Assembly: GCF_000687475.1 (NCBI RefSeq)
Contig: NC_057320.1
Location: 3,038,001-3,102,000, forward strand
DNA from: Ustilaginoidea virens
Taxonomy: Eukaryota > Ascomycota > Sordariomycetes > Hypocreales > Clavicipitaceae
Length of the DNA: 64,000 nt
Direction of reading: 5' to 3'
This document shows positions 1 through 11,061 of the stretch, piece by piece (within the stretch, counting starts at the first letter, position 1; every line of letters begins with the position of its first letter). The notes beneath the pieces were generated by a model. That model saw only the letters and a list, made by a program, of their open reading frames with translations. It had not been told where the DNA came from and searched no databases. The position numbers and the translations under genes were made by a program.

Positions 1-1
1 G

Positions 2-976
2 CAACGTTTTATGCGGCTGCGGCACAGACTCGTGCCATACCTGCACACCATGAACGCGACCGGAGGGGCCGAGCCGCTCGTCCGCCCGCTCTACTGGGAA
101 TACCCGGCGCGTGCCGAGGCGTACGAAAAGCCAAACGAGTACTTCTTCGGCTCCAGTCTTGTAGTGGCCCCGATTGTGGATCCTCGGCATGCCCGTACGA
201 ATCTCGCCAAGGCGAGTCTTTGGGTTCCTCCGGGACGCCACGTTGATCTCTTCACGGGACTCGTATATGACGGCGATCGAGAGGTTCAAATGTACCGTCC
301 CCTGGATACGATACCTGTCCTCGCACCCCAAGGATCCATCATCCCCCTCGATGCGGACCGTTTCCCAAAGAATGGATGCAAAAACCCAACCACCCTTGAA
401 GTTGTCGTCGTCGTCGGCAAAGACGCAAAGTTTACCATTATAGAAGATTATGATGATGACGATGAGCCTGCTGAGACGGGAGACGTTTCCGAAAAGGAGA
501 CACCGACAGCGCGTGGAGAGATTGAGCTGGAATTCAACCAGTCACAGGGCCGACTGCGGACGACGCCGTCATCGAAGCAGTGGCAGTTCAGATTCCTGGG
601 CGTCATGGCTGTTCCATCCACGTTGGAAGTCAAGGTTGGCGGTGCGCCTGCACGGTGTGACGCGCATGTTGAGCAGGATTCCGAGTGCCCGGGGCTTGTG
701 GTCGAGGTTCCAAGACCGAGCATAGCCAAGGCAGTAGGCGTTGAGATTACCGTGGATCAGGATATGCAATTGAGTGTCGTGGACACCAGGGCACGGCTGA
801 CAAGCTGGCTGATGAGTGCCCAGATGAAATTCGACCTGAAAGACAGGATATTGGGAGCGGCTGTGAAGGAGAAGACACCGTTGGCTAGTAGAATTGGAGG
901 ATTGCTGAGTCTGGGGCTAGACCATGATGAGGTCGGGCCAGCGTTGGAGTTGCTCACGGCTGACAGCCGCTCATGA
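2..976 (+). CDS. GH31 family alpha-glucosidase-like glycosidase, C-terminal part (5' truncated by window)
   Basis: Glycoside hydrolase family 31 enzyme cut by the window edge; the frame is open from base 2, so the ATG at 11 is internal. The visible protein begins in the last part of the catalytic barrel (RLRHRLVPYLHTMN, then PLVRPLYWEYP and YFFGSSLVVAPI, all typical of GH31) and continues through the distal beta-sandwich (WVPPGRHVDLFTG, PVLAPQGSIIPLD). About 320 residues are present against roughly 900 in full enzymes. The catalytic aspartates lie upstream, outside the window. An acidic loop (YDDDDE, near residue 148) follows. Family members hydrolyse alpha-glucosides or alpha-xylosides; the substrate cannot be told from this part. 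Stop TGA at 974-976. Confidence 0.9.
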   Translation, partial: QRFMRLRHRLVPYLHTMNATGGAEPLVRPLYWEYPARAEAYEKPNEYFFGSSLVVAPIVDPRHARTNLAKASLWVPPGRHVDLFTGLVYDGDREVQMYRPLDTIPVLAPQGSIIPLDADRFPKNGCKNPTTLEVVVVVGKDAKFTIIEDYDDDDEPAETGDVSEKETPTARGEIELEFNQSQGRLRTTPSSKQWQFRFLGVMAVPSTLEVKVGGAPARCDAHVEQDSECPGLVVEVPRPSIAKAVGVEITVDQDMQLSVVDTRARLTSWLMSAQMKFDLKDRILGAAVKEKTPLASRIGGLLSLGLDHDEVGPALELLTADSRS

Positions 977-1146
977 TCGGATCGAACAGCGGATGGAACA
1001 GAGAGGTGCAATGCAACAGGTCGGCTCAACGCGACAGCACGCACATCTGGAACATCTGGATAGCTTGGCTTTTCACAGAACAGCCATAGCATGATGTCAC
1101 GAACGCAATATGACAACCTAGTCTGAAGCAGCGCAGCCGGGGAATG

Positions 1147-1155
1147 CCCCCCCCC

Positions 1156-1186
<31 letters not shown>
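1147..1186. repeat. C17-T23 homopolymer junction
   Basis: Seventeen C run straight into twenty-three T, about 170 bp downstream of the GH31 stop. Length is likely unstable and sequencing-sensitive. Confidence 0.9.
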
Positions 1187-4100
1187 GCCGCAGCTTACTT
1201 TCTCTCCCCTCGTTTCATCACCATGGCTTGAAGTGATTATTCTGCGTGACGAGCTGTCCAAAGAGCAGCGCCTCATGGACCAAGACAGTGTCCCTTGAGC
1301 AAAACCATCCGTTTGCAAAACCAGATTCTTCCCGAGACATGGAGGGTCAGGGACTGAAATTCGCAGCACATGCGTTGTGGTTGACACGGTCAGATTGCAA
1401 GGCGCATCAAGCGAACAAGCCCTTGACCGCTACAAATTGACCGAGTGGCTCCCTTGATAGATGAGCTGCATCTCCATGGTCAGGATTTCTTTTCTCTGCT
1501 TTTCGGTCATGTCCCCACGTACTTCGGAGTTCGTAGGTTGGCCCGGCATCGATCCTTGTCTCGTGGCCGCAGTCGATTAAGCAAACATTGCCACGGCCAA
1601 GTTGCATTTTTCCCAAAGGAAAAAAGGGGCGGAAAGGGCAAGAGAGGAAAAAAAAATGCGGACAGTTTTCAAAGGTCCGTCGGTGGCAGACGTTGGAATA
1701 ACCTGCGTGCCAAGCCGCCCCGACAAAGGCCTCAGTTTCGTCACAGGCCACAACGCAAGTAGGGATCCCGGTTACGAATTTGATAGCTGCACTCGGTGTG
1801 ATTGTGTGCAGGGACTGTCTCAAAATGAGCCCAGTCGACATGGGAGTCGGAGCCAAACACGGGATGCCGCAACATGATATCCGTATCCGTAGCTTGGTAG
1901 ACATGGAGAACCCTTGGTCTGTAAGCCTTGGTTTGTAAGCCTTGGTCTGTTTTTGGTCAGGACCTGAGAGAAGAAAGAGGAAATCTGAGTGGACGGCCGG
2001 GCATCATGACAGCTTGACCGACCGTGACTGCGGCATCATGACCATGTCGGAGGTTTAAAAAAATCTGTAATACCGTCGTTGCTGGTCGGTCGCACCCACC
2101 GAACATGAGGGCGGTGTTTATTGAACTTGTCAACGGGCCGTGAAACACGCCCGTCTCACAGCGGCCTAAAACTCTTGCTGGGCCCTGGCAAGGAAACGTG
2201 ACGTCGCAGCTTCACCAAGTGGTGGTGCTGACGGTTTGTGCAGTGCAAGGTTGCGCAAATCAGCTTGCCAGAGCTCTACACACTCCGTACCTGTCTGGTT
2301 ACCGTTATGCTCCATACTCCGCAGTTGCTTTCTGCTTCTGGCAAGATCCCGTGATACAGCTGTACAAAAAGGCAACGAAACGCCAAAACGCCCCTGTGTA
2401 GAGTCTTACAAGGCTGGCCAACGTGCGCCACTGCGGTGACAACACCAAGGAGCTGGCGTAAAACGTACGGTAAGCGCATACGCGCGCAAACGGCCCCCGT
2501 AGCCATGCCGCGGCCATGGCATGTGTACATGTGAGCAGACTGGCGAAAAGAAAACCTGGAGGACTTTCTCCCTTGCAGCCGAAGGGAGACGGCCGATGCA
2601 GGGACTCCGTGACACAAATCGCAATGACCTCGAGTCCAGTACGGAGTACTCCGGAGTACGTCCTCCGTATCCGTACAATGAATTTGTTCGTGGGCAGAGG
2701 GGCAAAAAGGCAGCGGCAGCAGCGGCATGTTGTCACAGACTCACAGGGCTGCCTGCTCTTCTGGTGGAACAGCGGGAAGTTGTTGCGGCTGAGAAAGGAG
2801 CGCCGCCCGCCGCCTTCGGAAGTCGGCCCAACAACAAGTGATGGACCAAAGGCATCGTCGATGTGCTTGCGGCTGACCTGGGCACAAAGGCAGGCAGGTA
2901 CTCTGTACATTGCTTTGCTCCTGCATGATCCGGAGGTACGTCCGTAATGGCCTGCCAGTCCATGCTTTTAAACCTGCTCTCAACCACAGGGCAGCAGAGG
3001 CTCAGAGTCCAGACTCGAGACTTCAGAATCCAGACACAGGTTGGCACCACGATGTGCGCCAACATACGCCCAGGTACCTGAGGAAAAGTCGCCATGCAGG
3101 TTTCCCGTGGCGGTGGTCGCGGTCTGTACTTGGGTAGACTTCCAGTCTCAGTGTTTCCTTTGCCGCTTCTTGCATTGCAATGCTTATTTCGTATCACCAT
3201 CTCGCATGCGGTGTACCGCCGCGGCACACGAAGCCGTCAACCCCGTATTTTGGCACATGGGCCCTACGCAGAAAGTAGTGCCAGTGGACCCCAGTCTCAC
3301 TGCTGCGAATATAGCCGAGAGACAGAGACGTTGGTGAAAACTTGTGGCGCAGAAACTGAAGCTTTCCATTGCATCATGTAGTTTCGTCAGGAAAAAAAAT
3401 CGTGAGGTCAAAAGCTCCTCTGTCGTAGTCACCCGTAGATGACGATTCGCGTTCCTTGCCCCTTGATCACTGCCGCAGTGCTAGCAGCCACTGAAGTCAG
3501 CTCTTGGAGGGGAAGAAGGTTTCAATCGCTTCTTCTTTTTATTCTTCTTCTTCTTTATCTTCTTGTTCTTCCTCCCCTTATGTGGCCAATATTTTTCATC
3601 CATCGTCAAGAACCACTACATATAGTGACGGCACAACGTATGATTCGCGACCAACATGTGCCATCAATTGCCACTGCGCTGCCCCAGTCGAAATATGACT
3701 AGACCAGGTCAATCTATGCATGTAGTTACTCAAATGGCAAAGGGTGAGAAAGAGATTGGGAAAACAGGAGAGCCTTGTGCTTTGTTGTAATTGTGGGCCT
3801 GTTTGTTGAGGTACCAAGCCTTGCCTTTAGATGGAACTTCTAATCACACCCGTGGTCTCTAGGAATTTGGGATCCCTCGAGCCTGTCGGGTCTTGGCGGT
3901 AACGATGCCTGTGGCATAGGCAGTGTAAAAGTACCTGTCTCTTTGACCATATTGAGCGTGGCCGTTAGGTACATGACAGCGTGAGCCAGCAGTCAATCGC
4001 CAAGTTGAGTCGACGGCTGGGTATGATTATGAGTTATAACACAACCAACATGCCGGATTATGGCTGCTCGACACTGGACTGTGGGAGTCCAGTCTCTTTG

Positions 4101-5936
4101 TCAGTTTTCAGCTGCCGTCAGTCGGCCATTCTAGAAGGGAAGCGTGAGACATGGCATGCTGAGTAAACCATGTTCTCGGGATATAGCCGTGAATTCGGTT
4201 TGTTGGGTGCGGAAATGTGTGTTTGAATCTACTCCCTACACCTGCCGTCCATCAGCACATTTCCGCGAAATTGTACCCCCGTCAGTAGGTGTGGCAGTCG
4301 GCAGACCAGATTATCCAGGGGTGGGAGCGGAGGGTGACGAAACAAAACAAAAATCTGAGAAATCTTTGAATGTGCCAAGTCTACTCTTCCTATCCGCTCC
4401 TTTTGCGGCACGTCCAGTCGCTCTCCATCGAACAGGCAGTAGGACGGGAAGTAATAAAGAGGCTTCATAATTCCTCTGCGTGCCGGAGTTCTCGTTTTAG
4501 AACGCCTATCATTTTGACACGCCCCATTCACACACCTTTAGTAACCAACAACGGCAGGGTTCTGTGATCAGATCAGACGGCTGCCATCGCATCGAACTCT
4601 CAGAAAGTCGTTTTCCCGTTTCTTTCAGCGTATAAATATCTGGACATATCCTTCTCGATCCAGATACTGCTTCCGACCTATAGCTATACTTCGCACATTA
4701 GTAAAATCGCTTTTTCTTCTTTTTATTTTCCGAATACATGACCAAAAACTTCCGTGATTCGTCGATTCGACGGTAACATTTCTTTCCAAAATTAACAGAG
4801 AAAGAAACAAAGAGAGGCAATAGTCTCTCTGATTTGATAGCGCCATCATGAGAGAAATTTTCGCGAGGCAACGGTTCAAAGCGGTAGTTTCGTCATCGAC
4901 ATACTCACGGGATGAGGAAGCTTTGCGAACTGCCGAGGGTCGGATGCGGCGCGACCGACTTCCTGACATAGTTTCCCTCTCTAATAAGAAGTGCGCACAT
5001 GCATTGACGCATGAATGCCCTTTCCTTGCCGATTCAAATACGAGCCTGTGCACTCCATGTGCGGTAGCGGCGACTAACGGCCAACCTTGCTCATAGCGAA
5101 GAGGTAGATATTCTCAACGAATGGTGCTGGCCGCGAATCTGATTATTCGGTCTGCCGCTCCTGGTGGCATCATTTCTGTCTTACTGTCGAGCCTCCTTTA
5201 TCGCTTCGGAGGCAGTAAATAGTTGAACAGACAACCCACTCCAACTAGGGCACGAGCATGATTTGAGCGGACATAGCGATGGGCGACGATAGGGAGAAAA
5301 TGAGGCCGTCTTTGTTCTTGTTCCAAGTTTTTTTTTTCTAATTCTTGCATACGTCAGGGAAAGGATGGGTCACTTTGAAGTGCTTCTGTAAGGTGTTAGC
5401 TTGGGCCTTGAATGCAGTGTTTTTTTGTGAGCTCGGTTCCAGGACAATACTCACAATGACTCCAATCGTCAAGAATCCCAAATTTCTGGCGACCTTGATC
5501 ATCTGGCGTGGTGTTGGTTTTGTGGCTCGCTTAGGTTAGGGAGTTGGACAGTGGTTCGCTCAGCACTTGGGAGTAGCAGGTGAGAGTGGGAGTGTGGGAG
5601 TCCGTGGGACGCCTTGGTCTGGTCATGATGTATTTAGGTCCATAGACTACATGGGCTGTTGAAAACCGCCTTTGCCGGCTCCAACAGGTTGTTATTGCAT
5701 TGTCAACGCGTTCAGTGCTGCGAACCTCGAGGCGGTATCGTTTCATTGCCCGGTGTAAAATGCCCAGGTGGTGCATGAGAAAAGGGACATTTTGTGATGA
5801 GGATGCCAACGAATATCCCGCAGCTGACCAAGAGATCTTCATTCACACATGTCAGTCAACCTCTTCCGTGGGGGGAAGGCGCCATATCAAGGAGAAGCTG
5901 CCATGCCAGAAGTCAGCACTTGGGGTAGGGGTAGGA

Positions 5937-5996
5937 GGTACCCAAGGTACCTCAATGGCACCGTACCAGTATCTGCGTACCAAGGTACCGCCTAAT
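5937..5996. repeat. GGTACC-rich cluster
   Basis: Four or more GGTACC/GGTACG/CGTACC half-palindromes within about 60 bp of otherwise non-coding DNA. Similar clusters occur at 8920-8982 and 22861-22912. Confidence 0.6.
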
Positions 5997-6514
5997 GCGG
6001 GAACAGGGCAACTGAAAGTCGAGAGCTTTCTCTTCGACATCCTCTGCACACGATTGAACATATTTCGAGGTTCACATTGGAGATTCAGGTCATTTCGCAG
6101 ATATATTGGTCGATCTGGATAATATCCAATCGTCAACAGTTTTCTATTCATGTAAATCATGTGGTATCTTGGTCGGTGGCCGTTTGCGACCTTGATGGTA
6201 TCGTTGTTCGCCACACAATACAAATTGACTCCTTTCCCAAACATGTGTCCCTGCACCATGGCTCCGATGGCAAACTGCACAAGGTCTGTATCAAGGCACT
6301 GCTAAAAACAGTGGCCAAAACAAAGAAACAGCCCTCAAGTATCCTGGACCCAAGATACGGATAAACAAATGACTGGTCCCCAAACTTCCGTCCCCGCAGT
6401 GAATAATATGTTCGAGAAAAGAAAAAAGAGCGTGAGAAAGAACTTGATGTTGGTTTTAACGAAAGTCGTGAAGTGAAAGGGCTAGCCGGCCCGGCTCCTC
6501 TGAACAGAGGATCC

Positions 6515-6985
6515 TTAGCACACCAGGGCGATGACGGCCGCAACGGCCGCAACGGCCGCAACGGCAGCGCCAGATCGAGCCTGAAGGCTGCCGGCAGCAC
6601 CAACGGGCACAAGGACAGGGGAAGTAGAGCCTGGAATCAAGGAGGAAACGCCAGTTGAGCCGACGGGAATCGTTGAGTTGGCCATAGGGTATAAGACTGA
6701 GTTGGAAGAAACCGCTGGGATGGAGACTGACGAAACCACCGGAGTGGAGGTTGAGAGAACCTCGGAGGCCAGGGCTGAAGAAGTTGAAGGAGTCGCCAAG
6801 GCCGAGGTAGCGCTGTCACTCGTCTGGCTGGTCTGTCCCAGAGGGCAACCGGAGTAGGAGGCAGCGCAATGAGTGAGGATCATGGTGCGTGTTGTGGTAG
6901 CCTTTAGGATGATGGTGCTCGGATCCTTGGCGACAACGGCGGAAGCGCCCATGGCAAGGAGGAGGACGAAATCAGCAGCATGCAT
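6515..6985 (-). CDS. Small secreted Ser/Thr-rich GPI-anchored surface protein
   Basis: A 156-residue single-exon protein. Residues 1-19 form a signal peptide (MHAADFVLLLAMGASAVVA). A short segment with two cysteines (TLTHC-like region ILTHCAASYSGCPLG) follows, then about 80 residues dominated by Ser, Thr, Ala, Val and Pro suited to O-glycosylation, then a small-residue site (around ARSG) and a hydrophobic C-terminal tail AAVAAVAAVAAVIALVC. This is the layout of fungal GPI-anchored wall or membrane proteins. The tail is encoded by a 9-bp tandem repeat (6536-6563). No enzymatic domain is visible and I do not recognise a named family. Start at 6985 is chosen because the signal peptide begins there. 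Confidence 0.75.
   Translation of the reverse strand: MHAADFVLLLAMGASAVVAKDPSTIILKATTTRTMILTHCAASYSGCPLGQTSQTSDSATSALATPSTSSALASEVLSTSTPVVSSVSIPAVSSNSVLYPMANSTIPVGSTGVSSLIPGSTSPVLVPVGAAGSLQARSGAAVAAVAAVAAVIALVC
6536..6563. repeat. 9-bp tandem repeat (cggccgcaa) in the GPI-signal tail
   Basis: About three copies of cggccgcaa on the plus strand. On the coding minus strand they encode the AVA/AAV periodic hydrophobic tail of the GPI-anchored protein, so copy changes would lengthen or shorten the GPI signal in frame. Confidence 0.85.
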
Positions 6986-7862
6986 CTTGGGAGACGAAAG
7001 TTGACTTGTTTTTAGAGTCCGACGGGTAAAGTAGGCACAGGAGTGGCGTGGCGTCCAGCGAGCGGCTTTGGGTGACGGTTCGACAGGGTTGAATGAGCGT
7101 CGTAGTCAAGGAGTGAAAAGTCGTCGACTCGACGCAAGCAATGGCTAATAAAGAATGAGCGAGAGGCGACGTCGTCGAGACAGTCAGGAGCAGATAAAAA
7201 TGAGTGTTGTGTGAAGAGAGAAGGAAGAAGGACGAGTGTGGAGGGAGGTAGTAATAAAAGGTCACTCACTGGTGCTTCTGCAGACGACTGGAGGCTCTAG
7301 ACTGTTTCAAAACGCTCTGGTCACCGACCCGGCGGGTGGACGGCGCTAGATGCTTGTGGATGAGAGGCAGGACAGTCCAGACGTCGGTACCTCCAAGCCC
7401 CCGGCCGTGATTGGACGTTTTGCTAGGCGGCAGCCCGATAGTGGATCTGCAACCCACCGCCAAGTTCGCCTGACAGGGACACGCAAGCATTGATCACTGC
7501 AGCAGCCACTAGGCCCGAAACAAACAGCCAAAATTCTTCCCAAGTAGCCGTACCCACCAATATCATAATTTTTTTTTTTTTCCCGCAAACGCCAGGCGCA
7601 GGTACGGAATACTTCATTCATCTATTAACAATGGAAACTCTCCGGCCCGCTGGTTCATGCAGCGCATGCCAGCGTGCCGCTGGATAATGCCTGCGACGCT
7701 TGAACTCGATGACGGGGATTTGACTTGTTGAGATATTCTGGCTTGTTGGATAAAGCTGCATGTTATTTTGGATGTGCTGGCCAAGGTGCTGCTGCTTGGT
7801 GAGCTGTGCAGCGGCGTCCCACCCCCCCCCCCCCCCCCCCCCCGGCCCCTCAACCACACCCC

Positions 7863-7863
<1 letters not shown>

Positions 7864-7908
<45 letters not shown>
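7864..7908. repeat. A45 homopolymer tract with nearby C22 tract
   Basis: The longest mononucleotide run in the window, 20 bp downstream of a C22 run (7822-7843). No coding sequence abuts it. Confidence 0.9.
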
Positions 7909-7910
<2 letters not shown>

Positions 7911-8919
7911 TCGAATTCGGTGGATCCGGGAACCTGAGTCCTTACTAGGCGGTGCCTGAATCGGGATCCTGGTTGGTGCCTGGACTAATGGAGTACGCGC
8001 GTGCCAAGGGACCTCTTGGTAAGCCAACTCATCTAGCGCCCACTGTTGCGCCAGTGGGTGGTGGCACTGGGTGGCACTGGGTGGTGGCGCCGTGGCGGTT
8101 TTAACTGCCAGCACGTTTGACGAGCGGTGACCAGCACCAGCCAGTGAGACATGGATCCGCCAGTTGGCCCGACCAGACCTATGAGACCCGGCCCGTTGGG
8201 CAACGGGCCCTGAACCCCCGCAACTGACGTCTGGTGGGTTGTCGTGCTGCAATCTCCAGCTTCTTCTACTTCTTCTTCTTCTTCTTCTTCTTCTGCGCTT
8301 CAAATCGCGCTTCAAATCGCGCTTCTTTGGCATCTGACTCTGCCACTACGGACTCTGGAGTACCGCTTCATCTTTTGGTCCGCGCCAGCTCGTCACTCGC
8401 CTCCTTTCAATGCCATCTCCTCCAGAGCGAGGGTTCTAGACGAATTCAATGTTTGGCAGGACCCCTTTTGTCAAGGACATGCTGAAACAGCCACGTTGAC
8501 GTTTCTTTCTGAGACAAGGGCCGAGTTTGGGGCATCAGCCGCATGGCCACCGCGATGAGAAAACAGCTCAGCTGGCAGAGCGTTGTCTGACTTGTATCCG
8601 TATCTTCGGCAGATAGACCTGGTGCAACAGGGCAGGGCAGACGACTTCTTCATCTTCTTCCATCTCGTGGCAGAGGGTGCAAAAAGTAGGGCTTGGTTTT
8701 GACCAGCGTGGCTGAAAAACGGTTGTGGCTGTTGCCTTTGTCGCTTAGTCATCCGTCCTCGTCCTTGTCTTCTCTGGGGTCTCGTTGGTACAGTAGCTAC
8801 GGATTCCCCCGCAACTCAAAACTTATAGACATGTGGCGGCGAATGCTTGCTACTACTCCGTAGAACTTGGTAAATACGGCTATGGTTGTCAGTGCTTGAT
8901 GTGCTGGATTTAGCTACGA

Positions 8920-8982
8920 GGTACCTCGGGTACCTAAAGAGGTACGTTGTACCAGGTAATCTACCAGGTACCTAGGTGCCTC
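8920..8982. repeat. GGTACC-rich cluster
   Basis: Repeated GAGGTACC, GGGTACC, GAGGTACG and CAGGTACCTAGG words, several of them palindromic, in about 60 bp of intergenic DNA upstream of the SH3BGR-like gene. Confidence 0.7.
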
Positions 8983-9489
8983 TTGCTAGATGGCCTCGTA
9001 CGGAGAGCTACAGTACATCATGACGGGCACCGAGCCAATGAAACGCGTCGTTACTCCCTAGAACCCATCAATTCGCAGCGAGAGTGAGAGTTGCAGTTGC
9101 ACAACCCCCCTCGGAAACATTTGGAAATCTCGTGCGTCCTCGTGCCATTTCATCGCTCACGTACGGAGTACCCTCGTTCCCTGTCTCTCTCAACCTCGCT
9201 GCTGCCGGCATAACCCCCTAATGACAACAACATTGCATTTCAACATCACCCTTGCCCCCCTGGTCTCTCGGGCTTGCCCCGCCCCCCGCATTCCAAGTTG
9301 ACAACTCGTTGCAGTCACCCACCTCCTTGACCCTCATTCTCATCATCTGCCGCCCGGAGTTCCTACCTTGCCCGTCCCAGTCAACAAAGGTCCACAGCTA
9401 ATTTGCTTCCCACAGAAGCAACCTCGGAGGCTTCCTCGGAGACTTCCTCGGAGACTTCCTACGTATTTTGTGACTGTGTTGCCAGCTCT

Positions 9490-9513
9490 GCGCCGCCGCC
9501 GCCGCCGCCGCCA
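9490..9513. repeat. GCC trinucleotide repeat directly before the start codon
   Basis: About seven CGC/GCC triplets end in GCCGCCACCATG, placing the SH3BGR-like start codon at the end of a GC-rich leader that could form stable structure and tune initiation (inference). Confidence 0.7.
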
Positions 9514-9515
9514 CC

Positions 9516-10815
9516 ATGACAACGTTCTCGACCGACCCAGCTCTCTACATCTTCACCTCCCTCACCGCCGGCTCGTCCCACATCGTGACGGCCACTTCGC
9601 GGCTGGAAACCATCCTCAGAGCCAACCGGGTACCCTTCAAGGCTGTTGATATTGCCACAGACCAAAAGGCACGCATGCTCTGGGGCCGAAGGGCCGGTAA
9701 AGACGAGGGCGGCCGCCTCAGGAAGCTCCCTGGTTTGGTGCAGGAAGGTGTGGTCTTGGGGGTGAGTTTTCGCCGCAACCGGCCCTGCTCGCTGGCCAGC
9801 AAAATCTCCCAAAGTCCCGGCCACTATACCTCTTGTGCCGTGGATGCACCCGTTGGCACGATGACGCTGACTGCACCCGTAGGATCTCGTCGAGATTGAG
9901 GAATGGAACGAATACCGTGAATTGAAGCAACACGTCAAGATATACTACGACGAGCACACCATCCCGAGCATTCATGATATACCCCCCGAACCGCCAAAAC
10001 TGCATAAGCCGGCAGACAAATCCGCGGCTGCCAAGAGCGCCGCCACTGCCCCTCCTGCTCCCCCATTGCCAGTAGCGAAATCAACCGCCGCTCCGACGAG
10101 CAAAGCAAGTGACAAGACACCGGAAACTGGAGACCCAACTGTACTACCTCTCCGATCTGTCGCCGACGAGGCTGCCCAAAAGGCCAAGGATTTGCGCCTC
10201 AAGGCGCTCCGCGACAAAGTCGATGGCAAAGGCACCAAGACAGAAAGCGAATCGAGCTCGTCAAACAAGACCACGCTTCCCGGTCAAGGGAATGATGAGG
10301 AAAAATCAAAGGCCAACAAAGACGACCCTCGGCCCGGGATGCAATCCCCCACAAGCGCTGCCTGGAAGAAGCAGTCCGAGCAAGGTGTAACCCGCGAAAT
10401 GGAGCAAAGCCCATCCAGTGGCAAGTGGCGATCGGGATCTGAAGGAGAGACAGTAACTCCCAAAAGTTCCGTAACTCAGCCAGCAATCAAGAAGGAAACT
10501 GTGGAAGTGGAAGTGGAGCAAAGGATGCAGAAGGAGAAAGGGTCAGACAAGCTCGAGGAGAAAAACCAAAGGAGGATTGGGAAAGTGAAGGACGACGAGG
10601 AGGACGATGGCGATGGCGAAGAAGCCGACGAATCGGATGAAAGTGAGGACGATGAAGACGATGAAGACGATGAAGAGGAAGATGATGAAGAGGAGGACCA
10701 TGAAGCTGATGAAGCTGCCAAGGTGAGCAAGAATAAGTGCACCGTGGAACAACAAACCAAAGAGGTGGCACTAGGTACAGATGGGCAGAAACTCAACAAG
10801 TCATCAGCAAAGTAA
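9516..10815 (+). CDS. SH3BGR-like thioredoxin-fold protein with acidic C-terminal tail
   Basis: Two exons, 9516-9761 and 9883-10815, join in frame to 392 residues; the intron starts gtgagt and ends cccgtag. The N-terminal ~100 residues look like the SH3-binding glutamic-acid-rich (SH3BGR) glutaredoxin-like fold: YIFTSLTAG, then SRLETILRANRVPFKAVDIATD, then LPGLVQEG, and after the intron DLVEIEEWNEYRELK. Fold members usually lack the redox cysteines, and none is seen here. The rest is low complexity, Lys/Ser/Pro-rich and then strongly acidic (DDEDDEDDEEEDDEEED near residues 312-330). The start lies in a perfect-looking initiation context after a GCC repeat in the leader. It converges on PEX6, leaving 246 bp. 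Cellular role unknown. Confidence 0.8.
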
Positions 10816-11061
10816 CAGCGGGAAAAGACAACAATTGTCAAATTCAAATAATGAGTCGCAACAGTCCAGTGCCCCAGACAAGTCCAAGGCCACCGATATC
10901 CTACAATGAGGGCGGAAAATACATCTCCATATCATTCACAGTGCCGCACGGCCAGACGCGACGCGACATACATGTCGTCCCGTCTATTTTCACCTTGGGA
11001 ACAAAGCGCTTCCTCTCTGCGCACCCACCACCTTCAAATCGCCGATTGCTCGCCATCTCTT

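Larger units (their letters stand above)
977..6514. other. 5.5-kb gene-poor intergenic stretch
   Basis: I see no convincing gene on either strand. Open frames here are at most about 200 codons, overlap one another in several frames and resemble no family. Contents: a C17 tract directly followed by T23 (1147-1186); a roughly 15-bp unit (gtaagccttggtctg) repeated with variation at 1913-1955; the palindromic TACGGAGTACTCC element near 2640-2659; a GGTACC-rich cluster near 5937-5996. Non-coding RNAs or heavily diverged relics cannot be excluded by eye. Confidence 0.6.
6986..9515. other. 2.5-kb intergenic stretch with low-complexity DNA
   Basis: Between the GPI-protein start and the SH3BGR-like gene. 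It holds a C22 tract (7822-7843), an A45 tract (7864-7908), a CTT microsatellite (about 8260-8294) followed by a 12-bp unit gcgcttcaaatc repeated twice, a GGTACC cluster (8920-8982), TACTCCGTA elements at 8854 and 9162, and a 12-bp repeat cttcctcggaga at 9421-9460. The longer open frames (for example 7614-8333 minus) are low-complexity translations of these tracts and are not supported as genes. Confidence 0.6.

Noticed and set aside
2305..2910. 201-codon minus-strand ORF in the gene-poor stretch
   Set aside because: Cys/Arg/Ser-rich translation with several overlapping ORFs on both strands and no family resemblance.
7614..8333. 239-codon minus-strand ORF
   Set aside because: Runs through A45, C22 and CTT tracts, giving poly-Phe, poly-Gly and poly-Arg; no conserved segment.
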